A stretch of 64,000 bases of DNA. It comes from Benincasa hispida. Lineage: Eukaryota; Streptophyta; Magnoliopsida; Cucurbitales; Cucurbitaceae. This document shows positions 10,806-22,806 of the stretch, piece by piece (position 1 is the stretch's first letter; every line of letters starts with the position of its first letter). The notes under the pieces were generated by a model. It did no database searches. It was not told where the DNA came from and saw nothing but the letters and a program-made list of their open reading frames with translations. A program made the translations under genes and the position numbers. The stretch spans positions 64,839,335 to 64,903,334 of the forward strand of contig NC_052359.1 of NCBI RefSeq assembly GCF_009727055.1, read 5' to 3'.

Positions 10806-12418
10806 TGATGCTTAATTTTATGAAGTGGAAATGTGGATGATATGCGTTGATGAAATTGCGTTATGCACTCAAGTTTCCTCAGCATAATCCAAGTGTAAAT
10901 TCCCCTGAGTTTCCTGCTAAGTCCAGGGTCGAACACAGGGACTTGTGAAAACAGACTGCGTTGGTAATTTTTTATGAAGACTTTGCAGTAATCGGATAAA
11001 TAAATAAAGTGTTAGGATTGTTGTTTGCGTTGATGAAAAATAAAAAAATGTAACAGAGTTCGAAAAGAGTTGATAAACGAGAAATGTGATGAGTATGCGC
11101 TGAATGGGTTGAGAAAAGTTTCGGCTAACACTTTCTAGGATGCGTTCATGCTATGCGATCATGCAACATGCATACAACAGTAAACCACCTCTCGGTGCGA
11201 ATGCCTCGGCTTCTAAGGCTAAACGTATGCGATATATGCGCTAAGTTTATAGGACCTACACATAAGCCTCTATTCTTATTTATGCGACGATGAAATGACA
11301 CACACACAAATAAGGCGACCACATAATATCATTCCCATCTCTAGGATGCATGCAATGCAAGTTGACAAACAGAGCTTATCTCTAAGTCCCTATCTCTTGC
11401 TTATGCAGTTCTAATCTTGCTCTCTCGAGTCCAGATTCTAACTTAGCTCTCTCGAGTCATTAGGTTCTTTCTTTAGACTCTCTCTCGAGTAGCTCTAAAG
11501 GGTATTTGGCACAACATAAAACAAGACAATCGCAAACAATGAACTTCCTAGATCATGTTAGCTTAGTTTTTCTCAACCTATTAGACTAGTTTAGCTACTC
11601 ATGCGTGTTAAGAGAGTGAACAGATGTAGAAATAGAAATTCTATTGTATAAATATGAAGATGAAGTACAAAATAACAATGCAAGTATAAAATAAAGGGCC
11701 TGGAAGCAATCTCTTGCTTCTCAGGCTTTTACACTGATTTCTACTCGTGCTCAAAAGATAATCTCGCTCTCGCGAGAGTCGGCCCACTCTCTGCTTCTTC
11801 TCCTTAAGGTTCTCTCTTGAGTTGCCCTGAGCGATCTCCGGCGTCACCACTCTTCTCTTGCTCCGCCTTAAAACGAAAGGAAAACTATGCACAAAGACGA
11901 GCAAATTGAAGTATGAAATCTCTAACTGCTGAACTGGTTCACCCCTTTTCTGAAGAATGCCCTTGGTATTTATAGAGCATCTAGGATAAAAGGCAGCTTC
12001 TCTCTCATGATTGTACATATGGGACAGATTTAATTCCTGACTGATGCGCCGGATAATTGTCACCGAAAATCTGAATGTATTTGTGATCATTATCGGCTTT
12101 CAACTTAATTTAGATTTGACTGTCATCAGCTTTCTGTCCCATCGCGATCAATTAGCCTTTTACTCAGATGCGCCTACCATGTTGCGCTGGCCAAGTTGCA
12201 GCGATCCTTCTCGGGCAAATATTTGTGAGCACGATCATCGCAAAGCCTTGCGGTGAAATTGCGCTCCACCAATGATTTCCTATGATCGCAATTCTTGCAT
12301 TGCGTCAATGCATATTCTGCATAAAAATACTAAAATCAACTATTCCTATGCGATGAACGCATGCGATCGCAATATTATGAAATTGATGCTTGATGGACGC
12401 AATTTAACATGTTTTATT
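10806..12418 (-). repeat. 3' LTR of Athila-like element C
   Basis: It is homologous end to end with 21195-22806, starting TGATGCTTAATTTTATG in + orientation and ending ACATGTTTTATTA (the second copy ends TTATCA). It contains three CTCTCGAGT boxes (about 11420-11500) and a perfect 12-base palindrome CTCTCGCGAGAG at 11767-11778. Open frames inside it are short and have no protein homology that I recognise. Confidence 0.9.
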
Positions 12419-13875
12419 AATGCAATCCAACATTGTTTAAGAACTTAGTACTATGATAACGTGCATTTCTGCCCGTAATCACAACCCTAAATTTAAACAA
12501 TGCTTGTCCTCAAGCATAAGCTAAAAATTCCTTTAGCAAGTCAACCGCAATGTTCTTTTCCTAGATTTCTTAAGGATACTTCGTTCAAATCCTATATACT
12601 AAAGTTTCCTTAAGTTTTATTCAAGTATTTTCTTAAAATATTTCTAAGACCTAGGGACTACAAGCTTAACCTTCAAAAGGACTTTACTAATTTTCGGAAC
12701 ATCGCATGATTTATTTCAAAAAGAAAATTTTCCACTGGGGTGTCAATTGATTTTATCCTTGCATATTTCTTGACATTATTATTATTTTTTTCTGAACTTG
12801 TGCTAATCCAAGTGCCTTGCTTTCATTTTGGCTTGCCCCCATGGGTGTCATGCGGACATCCAACTATGAGCAATATGCTCTTTCTCAAACTAAACTCATA
12901 CCTAATTGGCAGTGGAGTTACGGTCATTTATTTATGCATTGATCCTGGTGACTTACTTTTGTTTTGGCTTGCCCCACGTGTGTCATGCGGACATCTAACT
13001 ACGGGTAAATGCCTTTCACAACTTAATTCTTATCAACATGGGTTTCCCATTGCATTGACAGTAAAGTTGTTATTCTAAAAAAAATTTTTTTTTCAAAATA
13101 GCAAGGTCGAAAATAAATACCTCACCCCCCAAATTTAAAATGCGGCAATGTCCTCATTGCCAAAAATATTGATATAAGTCATGCTATGTTCTTAGAATGC
13201 GTTGTAAAGAGAGTTTGAAAGAAAGCTAGCAAACCCCTAACTTCTAGAAATATTTTATGAGGTGACTATCTTAAAGTTAAGTTGACTCTAGTATATATGA
13301 AAGACATAGAAGCATATTTTTCATCATTGAAATCATACTCGGCAAAGAAACAGCATGCGGTAACCTACTAAAGTTATTTATGTCAAATGATTGCGGTAAT
13401 CAAAGAGGATGCGATGATAAGACTTTTAAAACTAACATACAATGTGATAGCGTAAAATTTGAAATAAAGATAAGGAAAAGTACACCCCCAAATTTGCACT
13501 GTCGCCCGCATTGTATATTGACGCATCCATCTTTGTGGCGATCGCTTTTCTTTAGATTGCGGTGATGGAGTGAGATAAGTTGCTTCTTCGCGTAACATCT
13601 CCGCAATCCAGCGCCTCGATCGTTGCAAGAAAAACAGAGAGANNNNNNNNNNNNNNNNNNNNCCCCCCCTTTTTTTGTAGAAATAGAACAGATAAAGCTG
13701 AAAAGAGATAGTGGAATGAAAATTCAGAATAGTAGAGAAAAGTTAAAGATTTCATGCTTTCCAAAACTTGTGTCCCTGATGAATTGCGAACGTTCGATAA
13801 CACAGGGACCACCTACTTCCTTCTTTATTCAAAGTTGTTTAGTTCCACGGGGTCGACTCAGCGATGCTAGCCTTC
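12419..13875 (-). other. Non-coding 3' tail of element C
   Basis: The roughly 1.4 kb between the end of pol and the 3' LTR shows no recognisable envelope-like or other protein. On the - strand, sequence of the form GAGGACA...TTTAAATTTGGGGG appears near 13120-13165, with partial versions at about 12475-12520 and 13484-13500. This type of G-run is common in Athila/Tat tails and may include the polypurine tract. A 20-N gap lies at 13643-13662. Confidence 0.55.
13643..13662. other. Assembly gap of 20 N
   Basis: Twenty N lie between AGAGAGA and a run of C followed by T. The true length of missing sequence is unknown, and the bordering homopolymers suggest sequencing difficulty. Confidence 0.99.
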
Positions 13876-13979
13876 TCCATGATATGCTTTTACTCGCTGC
13901 CCATTAACTTTGAATATGTTGGTTCCGTCATCGTTTGATAATTCAATCGCACCATGCGGAAATACTTGTCTGACTATGA
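13876..13979 (-). pseudogene. C-terminal end of element C integrase, separated by a solo LTR
   Basis: On the - strand this encodes VRQVFPHGAIELSNDDG and then FKVNGQRVKAYHGE, the usual end of an Athila/Tat polyprotein just past the integrase. It continues the frame that stops at about 15918, on the far side of the solo LTR at 13985-15912. It is followed by stop codons. Confidence 0.82.
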
Positions 13980-13984
13980 ATGGT

Positions 13985-15912
13985 TGATGACATTATATCT
14001 TTAAGCATGTGGACAAATATGAATGTGAATGATACAAGCTCATGTTGCCATAAACTTGTAAGAATACGACATGTAATGTTGTCTATCTGATGCGCTGATG
14101 AATGAATGAATGCTCTAATTGCGCTTAAGTTCTTTTGCGATAAAGATAATTTTATGTGATATTACATCTAAATATATGTGTTATTAATGATATGCTATGC
14201 AATGGAGTAGTGCATGTCACAAGTTTCCTTGCGATGAAACCAAATATAATTCCAATGCAAGTTTCTCAGAATGATCCGAGGTCGAACACAGGGATTGTTT
14301 TCGTTAATGCGCTACTTATATGATACATGCGACCAGTTTTTAACAATGAATAAAGAATGTTGATTTATACAGAAATGTAAATTGCGATGGAAGTAAAAAT
14401 GCATTAATAAAATAAATCCTAAACTAATATGATACACGATACATGATACATGATACATGATATTGAGGTCGAGAACTTACTGTGAAGTTACACAAAGAAT
14501 CGATGTATGCGATGGCAAGTCCTTATGAACGAAGCAGAAAGAGAAAGAGCAAATAGTAAAAACATCGCAAGTTTGCCAATTGTGTTAAAGATGCAACTCA
14601 GGTTCCGCTTTCCCTTGGCGTACACCTCTCGGTGATCGGCCGCGTTCCCATATCTTTATGGTGAAACAGGGATGAACGTGATGAACGCAAGGTTGCTTCC
14701 ATCTCTGGAAATACTTCTCGCTTTAGTTAACGTATTCTTCCAACCTTCTTTCGATAGGTGGAATAACATCTTCACTTCTGCTCTCACAGGTGAAGATGCG
14801 TCGAGCATGCTTTAGATAAACTTAATTATTTCCTTAACACAAATTAACTCACTCCTTAATTCTTGCTATTTACCCAGGGTATTAAGAACCATCATGGAGA
14901 AAATGGATTATGGATGTACGGAAAGAGACAGAGAGATGACAATGGAAATTATCATAACATTTAATTCTAAAATTAAGCATTTGATACATGGTGTGAATGA
15001 AAGATTAGAGGAGATGAATACAGATGATGAAATAGAGATTAGAAAAAATACAGAAATAGTGTCAACGTCTTGACACAGATTCCGAACGGAGATTATGCTT
15101 GCCAGAGTGTAGAAATGGTGGAGAGGAAATCTTCCCTCTCAGGCTTGCTTTCTCGGTAGAATTGACCTTCGTACAGAGCTTCAACTACAGGGATCGGAAT
15201 AATTCTCTGCTCGGAGACTCACCTCTCGGCCTTATCTCGTGGTTCTCCTGGATTTACTCAGGACAGTCGCTTCAGACCAGCCTCTCTCTCAGAATCAATA
15301 TATGCACGTCTCTATGTATTCATGTATATTTTTCAGTGAATTTGAAGAAGCTATTTATAGTCGAAGCTTGGCTCTTTGAATGTGTGGTCCCCACTGTATG
15401 GTTATGGTAGTTCCTGAAATGGCGGAATGAGAAATTTCTTCTGTTACGCAATCAACCCGTCAGAAATGCACAACTGAAAGCTGTACACTTGTCAGAATCT
15501 TCCGCAAATGCATTGCTCTTTACATCTCCGATCTATGGCCGCATGCGGTGTTGTTTTTTATTACCACATGCAGTTGAAATTGTGTTGATCCCTATAGCTC
15601 TTAATCAATTGTCGCATGCGCCGTCATTGCGTTGATCATCTCTTCATTCTTGATTGATGGGCGCAATGCAACGTAGATGCGTTGTTTATTTTATTTTTGA
15701 GCCATGAACGTATGCGGTGACTGATTTCCTACAAAACAAAAACTGAAACATTCTATTCTACCATCGTAATTGTATTAGTGGGTGTATTTGCGACATTTTA
15801 TAATTTTTGCATTTCTTAGCCAATTTGTATATAATCGATGCAACTTTTCTTTCTTTTAGCCGCAATATCTAAATAAAACAGCATAAATAACTTGTATTTC
15901 TATAAGTTACCA
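13985..15912 (-). mobile_element. Solo LTR inside element C, with target duplication ATGGT
   Basis: The block starts TGATGACATT and ends AAGTTACCA in + orientation. It is flanked by perfect 5-bp duplications ATGGT at 13980-13984 and 15913-15917. It splits the C-terminal end of the integrase coding sequence, whose two parts lie on either side. The internal order (a segment near 14220-14300 reading CAAGTTTCCTTGCG...GAGGTCGAACACAGGGA) resembles the LTRs of element C, so it is probably a related Athila-like family. The strand is inferred from that similarity. The 312-base open frame at 15099-15410 has no recognisable product. Confidence 0.9.
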
Positions 15913-15917
15913 ATGGT

Positions 15918-18451
15918 TCAGACCAACGTGATTTTAATTTTCCCGGAAAGAGCCGCAGACATGTGTTGAAGAGTAAGACCCTCTGCCCGACTTGGAGGTT
16001 TTTACCGCATATGCGTTTGTCATGCCAGCGTTTGGTGCACTCTTTGTAAATCTTCGCATTTTCGTATGCGTTAATCCTCCATTCTTCTAGCTCGACCAGT
16101 TGCATTTTTCGCGCTTCTCCTGCTTTCTTCAAATCAAAGTTTAGCTTCTTTACCACCCACAATGCCTTATATTCCAGCTCAAAAGGCAAATGACACGCCT
16201 TACCAAATACCAACGCATATGGGGACATACCTATGGGTGTTTTAAATGCAGTCTGGTATGCCCACAATGTATCGTCAAGCTTTGTTGCCCAATCTATTCA
16301 CGAAGGCCTTACTACCTTGTCAAGTATCAACTTAATTTCTCGATTGGACACTTCAGCCTAACCATTCATCTGCGGATGGTATGCGGTGGCCACTTTGTGG
16401 AGAACGTTGTATTTGCGCAGCAGCTCCTTGATATTATGGTTAACAAAGTGGGACCCCTCATCACTTATGATGACATGGGCAGTGCCAAAACGAGTGAAAA
16501 TATGTTTCTTAAGGAACTGGGAGACTACGACCGCATCACTTGCAGCGTAAGCTATTGCCTCTACCCATTTGGATACATAATCAACGACTACTAAAATATA
16601 ATGCTTACCATTCGAAGGAGGCAATGGTCCCATGAAATCAATCCCCCATACGTCGAACAATTCAAGCTCCAAGATGGTGTTCATTAGCATTGCATGTTTC
16701 CATGAAATGTTACCTGTGCGTTGGCACCGATCACACTTCATTGCGTAGTCAACTACATCCTTGAACAATGTAGGCCAAAAGAATCCACTCTACAAGACTT
16801 TGGTTGCGGTACGCTACCCTCCAAAGTGCCCACCATATGGTGAGTCGTGACATTGCGATAATATAAGTTGTTAAGCATCATTTGATACGCATAATCAAAA
16901 ATTTTGGTATGCCCATCTTTTATACAGATTCGGCTTATCCCAATAATAATGTCTGCATTCATGTTTGAGCTTCTTTTGTTAGTGGTAGGTGTAATCTTCA
17001 GGAAATTACTCGCAAACCAAATAATTGACTATGTTCGCATAGTAGGGAAATTCTTCTATATGGAACAGCTGCTCATCCAGGAATACGACACTTATCTCAG
17101 ACTCATTGCGGTCAACCTCAAGATTTTCCAGTCTAGACAAGTGATCCGCAACTTGATTCTCTGTCCTCTTCCGATCGATTATTTCTATATCAAATTCTTG
17201 AAGGAGGAGAATCCACCTGATCAGCCTCGGCTTTGCGTCCTTCTTTGCCATTAAGTACTTTATTGTCGAATGATCAGTATGGATGAGTACCTTTGTTCCT
17301 AACAGATATGCCCGAAATTTCTCCAACGCAAAAATTACCTCCAAGAGCTCTTTCTTTGTAGTGGTATAATTTGTCTGAGTAGGATTTAATGTTTTACTCG
17401 CATATGCGATGGGATGCAAGATTGTTTTTCTCTTTTGCTCTCTAAAGCTACTCCTATCGCATACCCGCTTGCATCGCACATAATTTCAAAAGGAAATGTC
17501 CAGTCCGGCGCAATCAATACAGGTGCGGTAATCAGCGCATTCTTCAAAACTCAAAATGCATTGAGGCAGTTGTTGTCAAATTCAAATTTTCTGTCAACCT
17601 CTATCAACGCACTTAGTGGTCGTGCTATTTTTGAAAAATCTTTGACAAAGCGTCTGTAGAATCCAGCATACCCCAAAAAGCTTCGCACAGCCTTTACGCT
17701 TGTTGGAGGTGGAAGTTTTTCAATTGCTTCGATTTTTGCTTTGTCCACCTCCAACCCATCCCGGGAAACCTTGTGTCCCAACACTATGCCCTCCTTCACC
17801 ATGAAATGACATTTTTCCCAGTTGAGCACCAGATTCGTCTCTTCACATCTCTTCAGTATCTTCTCCAAGTTGGCTAGACAGACTTTATAGGTGCTCCCAT
17901 AAACAGAGAAGTCGTCCATAAATATTTCAACAGAGTTCTCAAGATAATCTGAAAAGATGGCCATCATGCACCTTTGGAACGTGCTTGGCACATTGCAAAG
18001 GCCAAACGGCATGCGGGAATGTGGTCTTGTCTTGATCTTCTGGAGCTATCATAATCTGGATTTACCCGGCATAACCATCCAAGAAACAGTAAAAATCATT
18101 TCCAGCTAGACGGTCTAGCATTTGGTCGATGAATGGCAGAGGGAAATGATCTTTCTTTGTGGCTGCATTCAGCTTGCGGTAGTCCATGCAAATGCGCCAT
18201 CCAGTGATGGTCCTTTGCGGTATTAATTTGTTGTTTTCATTCGGGACTACCGTCATGTCGCCCTTCTTCAGCACACACTGCACAGGGCTGACCCACGTGC
18301 TATCTGCTATAGGATAGATAATGCCCGCATCTAGCCATTTAATGATCTCCTTCTTGACGACTTCTTTCATCGCAGGGTTGAGTCTGCGTTGATGTTCAAT
18401 CATTGCTTTGTGGTCATCTTCAAGACTAATGCGGATGCATGCCAGTATCAT
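15918..18451 (-). pseudogene. Element C pol: reverse transcriptase, RNase H, integrase (degraded)
   Basis: Reverse transcriptase runs from 18451 to about 17551: RRLNPAMKEVVKKE, then ITGWRICMDYRKLN, FLDGYAG and the catalytic FMDD (17911-17922). It has a stop codon just after FLDGYAG (about 18064) and a small deletion with frameshift before MPFGLCN. RNase H (about 17480-17130) shows [20 protein letters not shown], the TDHS motif and VADHLSRL. Integrase runs from about 16960 to 15918: the zinc-binding end CDRCQRTGN, the core aspartates in WGIDFMGPL and IISDEGSHF, and the core glutamate in AEVSNRE. A stop codon sits directly before AEVSNRE (about 16358). The C-terminal part is displaced by the solo LTR. 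All three enzymes are recognisable but none is intact. The element would need a helper to move. Confidence 0.92.
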
Positions 18452-18879
18452 AGGGTTATTCCTCTAATGTCGGCAAGCATCCAGTAAATTGCTCGCACAT
18501 GTTTCTTGAGAATGTCATCAACGAATTCTCCTGGTCTTCGTTGAGCGCAGAGGAAATAATAACTGGCAACTTCTCATTCTACCCAAAAATGTGTTCTTCA
18601 AATGGGTTGGTAGGGTCTTCAATTCAAGTGTCAGTGCTTCACTAGGGAAAGTTGCGTTGTTTTTCTTTCTTTCTTTCTTTTTTTTGTTGGCTCTTCTTCT
18701 TGCTTTGCGATAATTTTTTCTTCCTTGCTTTTTTTTGTTATGATCGCATTACAGCAGCAACGGATGCGCTGGCATCCTCTTCTTCATTTTTCTTCATCAA
18801 ACTTTCTTCTTCAATCACATTCTGGTCATCATCTGAGTCATGCAAGTCTTTCCTCATCCGGAAACTCATGGCACGAATT

Positions 18880-19640
18880 ATGTAAACTTGAGCTTCTGTC
18901 CATTGTATGCTCAAAGTGATTTCCCTTTATGCACATCAATTTGAGCATGACCCGTTGATAGAAAAGGTCGCCCCAGAATGATGGGTACATCTTTGTCAGC
19001 CTCATAGTCCAATATGATGAAGTCAGCTGTTAGGATAAACTTATTCAATGGTTATCAGCACATCCTTCACTTTTCCCTCTAGAATGCACCAGAGATCTAT
19101 TGGCCAGTTAGAGAGTCGCTATTGTGGCACAAGTTGCCCACGTTCAGCTGTCTAAAGATTGACAGAGGCATCAAATTTATGCTGGCTCCAGGTCACATAG
19201 GGCTTGCCCGATGTATAGTCCTCCTATAGAGCAAGGAATGGTAAAGCTCCCAGGATCGCTCATCTTCAGTGGAATTATTGATTTGGAACGTTACGTTAAT
19301 GCCACCGTGGCAAATTTTCAAGCTCCCCTCTTCTTAGTTACCATATCCTTCAGAAACTTGGCGTAGGCAGGCATTTCCTCAATCGCTTCACTAAAAGAAA
19401 TATTAACATGTAATTTTTTTAACATAGATAAGAAGCATTTGTACTCTACCTCTTCGTTCTTTTTCTTCCTTAGTCTCTCCAGAAAAGGGGGTAACTGAAC
19501 TTTTACGATTCCCGTTTCAGTTGGCTTTGAGGTCAACGCAACCTTCCGTTCTACTGCTTCTTTTTCTCTTTCTTCTTCTTACGTCACCGCAATCTCAGGT
19601 TCAGCCGTAATGGAAGTTATCCGACTAAGCTCCTTCTTTT
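18880..19640 (-). pseudogene. Element C protease region (degraded)
   Basis: The segment translates to VQLPPFLERLRKKK...FLSMLKKLHVNISFSEAIEEMPAYAKFLKD, the conserved stretch before the Athila/Tat protease. The aspartic-protease motif that should follow (CDLGAS in relatives) reads CDLEPA and is followed by a stop. The sequence between here and the reverse transcriptase is rich in stops and low-complexity lysine/serine codons (about 18660-18790). Confidence 0.72.
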
Positions 19641-19899
19641 CTCCCTCTACAGTCATCCCACTTCGCAATTTCATAACCTGGCATTGCTCTTTACCTGATC
19701 TCCCGGGTTGTGTGGAAGTTCAGTTGAACTTGGCAGAGCCCCTTGCGGTCTACTCTTTAGCTCACTCGTAATCTGACCCATATGTAATTCTAGATTGTGG
19801 ATGGACGTAGCCTGACTTTGAAGCACCGTTTCATTTTTCTCTATGTACTGCTTCAATTTTTCTCTATGTACTGCTTCAATAGGCTTTCCAAAGAAGAGG

Positions 19900-21122
19900 A
19901 TTACGGTGGTTGTGATCTACTTACTTGATTGCTCGTTTGACCTTTATTGCGTGGGAAGAATCCTGGCGGCCCTTCTTTCTGTGCCACAGATTGGAAATTC
20001 TATTTTTGATTCTTTCAAGCAAAATTAGGGTGGTTTCTCCACCCGGGGTTGTAGGTGTTCGAAAAGAGGTTATTCTTTACAAAGTAAACAGATTGTGGAT
20101 TTTGTGGGCAATCTTCCATCGCATGCCCATCACCGCAAGTCGCACACCTTGCGGTGTTTTGACTGATTGCGTTGATTTGCCCATTTTACGATGTTGAGCT
20201 GCTGATCGCAATTCCTTGTATTAAGTTCATCACTGCGGTCATCTGGTTTTGTAGTGAAGCAATAGCACCATTACTTGCGTCATTGTCTTTAAGTCTCAAT
20301 CTCTGGTCACTCTCTCTCCAATCTTCATGGTTCTTAGAGATGCGATCCAAGATATTCTTCGCCTCGTCATACGTTTTATCAAGCAGACCACCAACGGCTG
20401 CCACATTGGCAGTGGTCTACGAAGGGGAATTCAATCCTTGGTAGAAAATCTCCATTTGTAGGCAGTCTGGTAAGCCATTAAGTGGACAGTCTCTTACCAG
20501 TCACTTGAACTTCGCCCAGGCATCGCTGAGCGATTCATCATCTTCTTGTTCAAAATTTGTTATTAATTTCCTTCTCCAAGCATTCTCGGTTGGTGGGAAA
20601 TACTTCTTCATAAACTTTTCCACTACCTGTTCCCACGAAGTTATCTCTCCCGGTTCGAGAGAATATGGCCATTTCCTCGCCTGATCACACAAAGAAAAGG
20701 GAAATATAGTTATTTAAACTTCTTCGGTTGAGATATTTGGGAACAAAAAAGTGTTGCAGATTTCTATGAAGCTCCAGAGGTAGGCGTGCGGGTCTTCGCC
20801 ACACCTTCCTCCAAACTGCCCAGTAGCCTAGATCGTCTGCAACATTACCGGCTTCATTTCAAACCTCGATCCATCTAACGCCGGCCTCATGATTCCTGGA
20901 GAGAGATCGTAGAGGTTAGGTGACGCATAGTCCCGAATGGATTTATTGCAATCATTCGCCAGAAAGATGGGGTTGGCCATTATATTATTCGCATTCGCGG
21001 CCCTTTCTGCCCGTTGTTCCGCCATTCTTGGTGTTCTCTCTTGTTGTTGTTGGCATTCTCTTAATCTTCTTCTGAATGTCCTCTCAATCTCCGGGTCGTA
21101 ATTCGCCAGAGATTGAAAGTCT
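19900..21122 (-). pseudogene. Element C gag (degraded)
   Basis: Beginning near 21122, just after a pyrimidine tract ending TTTGCAG, the frame reads LANYDPEIERTFRRRL and continues through MAEQRAERAANANN (21025). The central gag fold follows with SLCDQARKWPYSLEPGEITSW and KKYFPPTENAWRR (about 20700-20560), and LDKTYDEAKNILDRIS at about 20380-20330. A zinc knuckle CATCGDGHAMEDC lies at about 20110-20150. In-frame stops follow the first segment (about 20830), the central fold and the SSSTS stretch near 20187. The TTTGCAG before the coding start may be a splice acceptor or chance. Confidence 0.85.
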
Positions 21123-21171
21123 GCAAAGAAATAAAAAAAAAATTACCGTTAGCACTCTATTTTGCCGAAGT

Positions 21172-21188
21172 CCCCAGCAACGGTGCCA
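21172..21188 (-). promoter_or_regulatory. Primer-binding site (tRNA-Asp) of element C
   Basis: The + strand reads CCCCAGCAACGGTGCCA, which differs at two positions from the 3' end of plant tRNA-Asp (CCCCGGCAACGGCGCCA). It lies six bases from the LTR edge at 21195, the normal location for a - strand element. Confidence 0.85.
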
Positions 21189-21194
21189 AAAACT

Positions 21195-22806
21195 TGATGC
21201 TTAATTTTATGAAGTGGAAATGTGGATGATATGTGTTAATGAAATTGTGTTGTGCACTCAAGTTTCCTCAGCAGAATCCAAGTGTAAATTCCCTGAGTTT
21301 TCTGGTAAGTTCAGGGTCAAACACAGGGACTTGTGAAAACAGATTGCATTGGTAATTTTTTATGAAGACTTAGCGGTAACCGGATAAATAAATAAAGTAT
21401 TGGGAGTGTTGTTTGCGTCGATGAAAAATAAACAAATGTGGCGAAGTTCAAAAAGAGTTGATAAACGGGAAATGCGATGAGTATGCGGTGAACAGGTTGA
21501 GAAAAGTTTCGGCTAACACTTCCTAGGATGCATTCATGTTATGCGATCATGCAACATGCATACAACAGTAAACCACCTCTCGGTGCGAATGCCACGGCTT
21601 CTAAGGCTAGAACGCATGCGATATATGCGCTAAGTCTATAGGACCTACACATAAGCCTCTATTCTTATTTATGTGATGACGAAATGACACACACACAAAT
21701 AAGGCGACCACATAATATCACTCCCATCTCTAGGATACATGCGATGCAGGTTGACAAACAGAGCTTATCTCTATGTCCCTATCTCTTGTTTATGCAGTTC
21801 TAATCTTGCTCTCTCGAGTCCAGATTCTAACCTAGCTCTCTCGAGTCATTAGGTTCTTTCTTTAGACTCTCTCTCGAGTAGCTCTAAAGGGTATTTTGCA
21901 CAACATAAAATAAGACAATCGCAAGCAATGAACTTCCTAGGTCATGTTAGCTTAGTTTTTCTTAACCCTTCGACTAGTTTAGCTACTCATGCGTGCTAAG
22001 AGAGTGAACAGATGTAGAAATAGAACTTCCATTGTATAAATATGAAGATTAAGTACAAAAGAATAATGCAAGTATAGAATAAAGGGCCTGGAAGCAATCT
22101 CTTGCTACTCAGGCTTTTACACTGATTTCTACTCTTACTCAAAATATAATCTCGCTCTCGCGAGAGTCGGCCCGCTCTTTGCTTCTTCGCCTCAAGGTTC
22201 TCTTTCGAGTTGCCCAGAACGATCTCCGCCGTCACCACTCTTCTCTTGCTCTGCCTTAAAACAAAAGGAAAACTATGCACAAAGACGAGCGAACTGAAGT
22301 ATGAAATCACTAACTGCTGAACTGATTCACCCCTTTTCTGAAGAATGCCCTTGGTATTTATAGAGCATCCAAGATGAAAAGTGGCTTCTCTCTCATGATT
22401 GTACAGATGGGACAGCTTTAATTCCTGACTGATGCGCCGAATAATTGTCACTGAAAAGCTGAATATACTTGTGATCGTTATTGGCTGTCAACTTAATTCG
22501 GATTCGACTGCCATCAGCTTTCTGTACCATCGAAATTGATTAGCCTTTCACTCAGATGCACCCACCATGTTGCGTTGACCAAGTCACGACGATCCTTCTC
22601 GGGCGAATATTTGTGAGCACGATCATCGCAAAACCTTGCGGTGAAATTGCACTCGACCAATGATTTTTTATGATCGCAATTCTTGAATTGCGTCAAAGCA
22701 TATTCTGCATAAAAATACTAAAATCAACTGTTCCTATGCGATGAACGCATGCGACCTCAATATTATGAAATTGATGCTTGATAGACGCAATTTAACATGT
22801 TTTATC
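21195..22806 (-). repeat. 5' LTR of Athila-like element C
   Basis: Homologous with 10806-12418. In + orientation it starts TGATGC and ends TTATCA, satisfying the TG/CA rule. The palindrome CTCTCGCGAGAG is conserved at 22155-22166. The right edge lies inside the copia LTR at 22807-24642. Confidence 0.9.

Larger units (their letters stand above)
10806..22806 (-). mobile_element. Athila-like Ty3/gypsy LTR retrotransposon C (about 12 kb)
   Basis: Two direct repeats of about 1.6 kb (10806-12418 and 21195-22806) bracket a - strand interior. The interior holds a tRNA-Asp primer site, gag, protease remnant, reverse transcriptase, RNase H and integrase in gypsy order. The RT motif FMDDFSVYG, the integrase sequence WGIDFMGPLPPSNG and the VFGKACHLP segment are characteristic of the Athila/Tat branch. 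Total length and a long non-coding 3' tail also fit. In the first 150 bases the LTRs differ at about a dozen sites, mostly C/T or G/A changes, so the insertion is not recent. No 5-bp target duplication is visible (GTTTC left, ATGGC right). Confidence 0.9.

Noticed and set aside
11641..12090. 149-codon open frame on the - strand, repeated at 21996-22451
   Set aside because: Both copies lie in the Athila LTRs. The repetition comes from the LTR pair, and the composition shows no domain. An LTR-internal transcript is possible but unsupported.
12740..13078. Open frame of 112 codons in the Athila tail
   Set aside because: Hydrophobic, lacks homology, sits on the strand opposite to the element and has no relation to an envelope-like protein.
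15099..15410. Open frame of 103 codons
   Set aside because: It lies inside the solo LTR at 13985-15912.
16190..17254. Open frames on the + strand over the Athila integrase and RNase H
   Set aside because: They are antisense shadows of well-recognised pol domains on the - strand.
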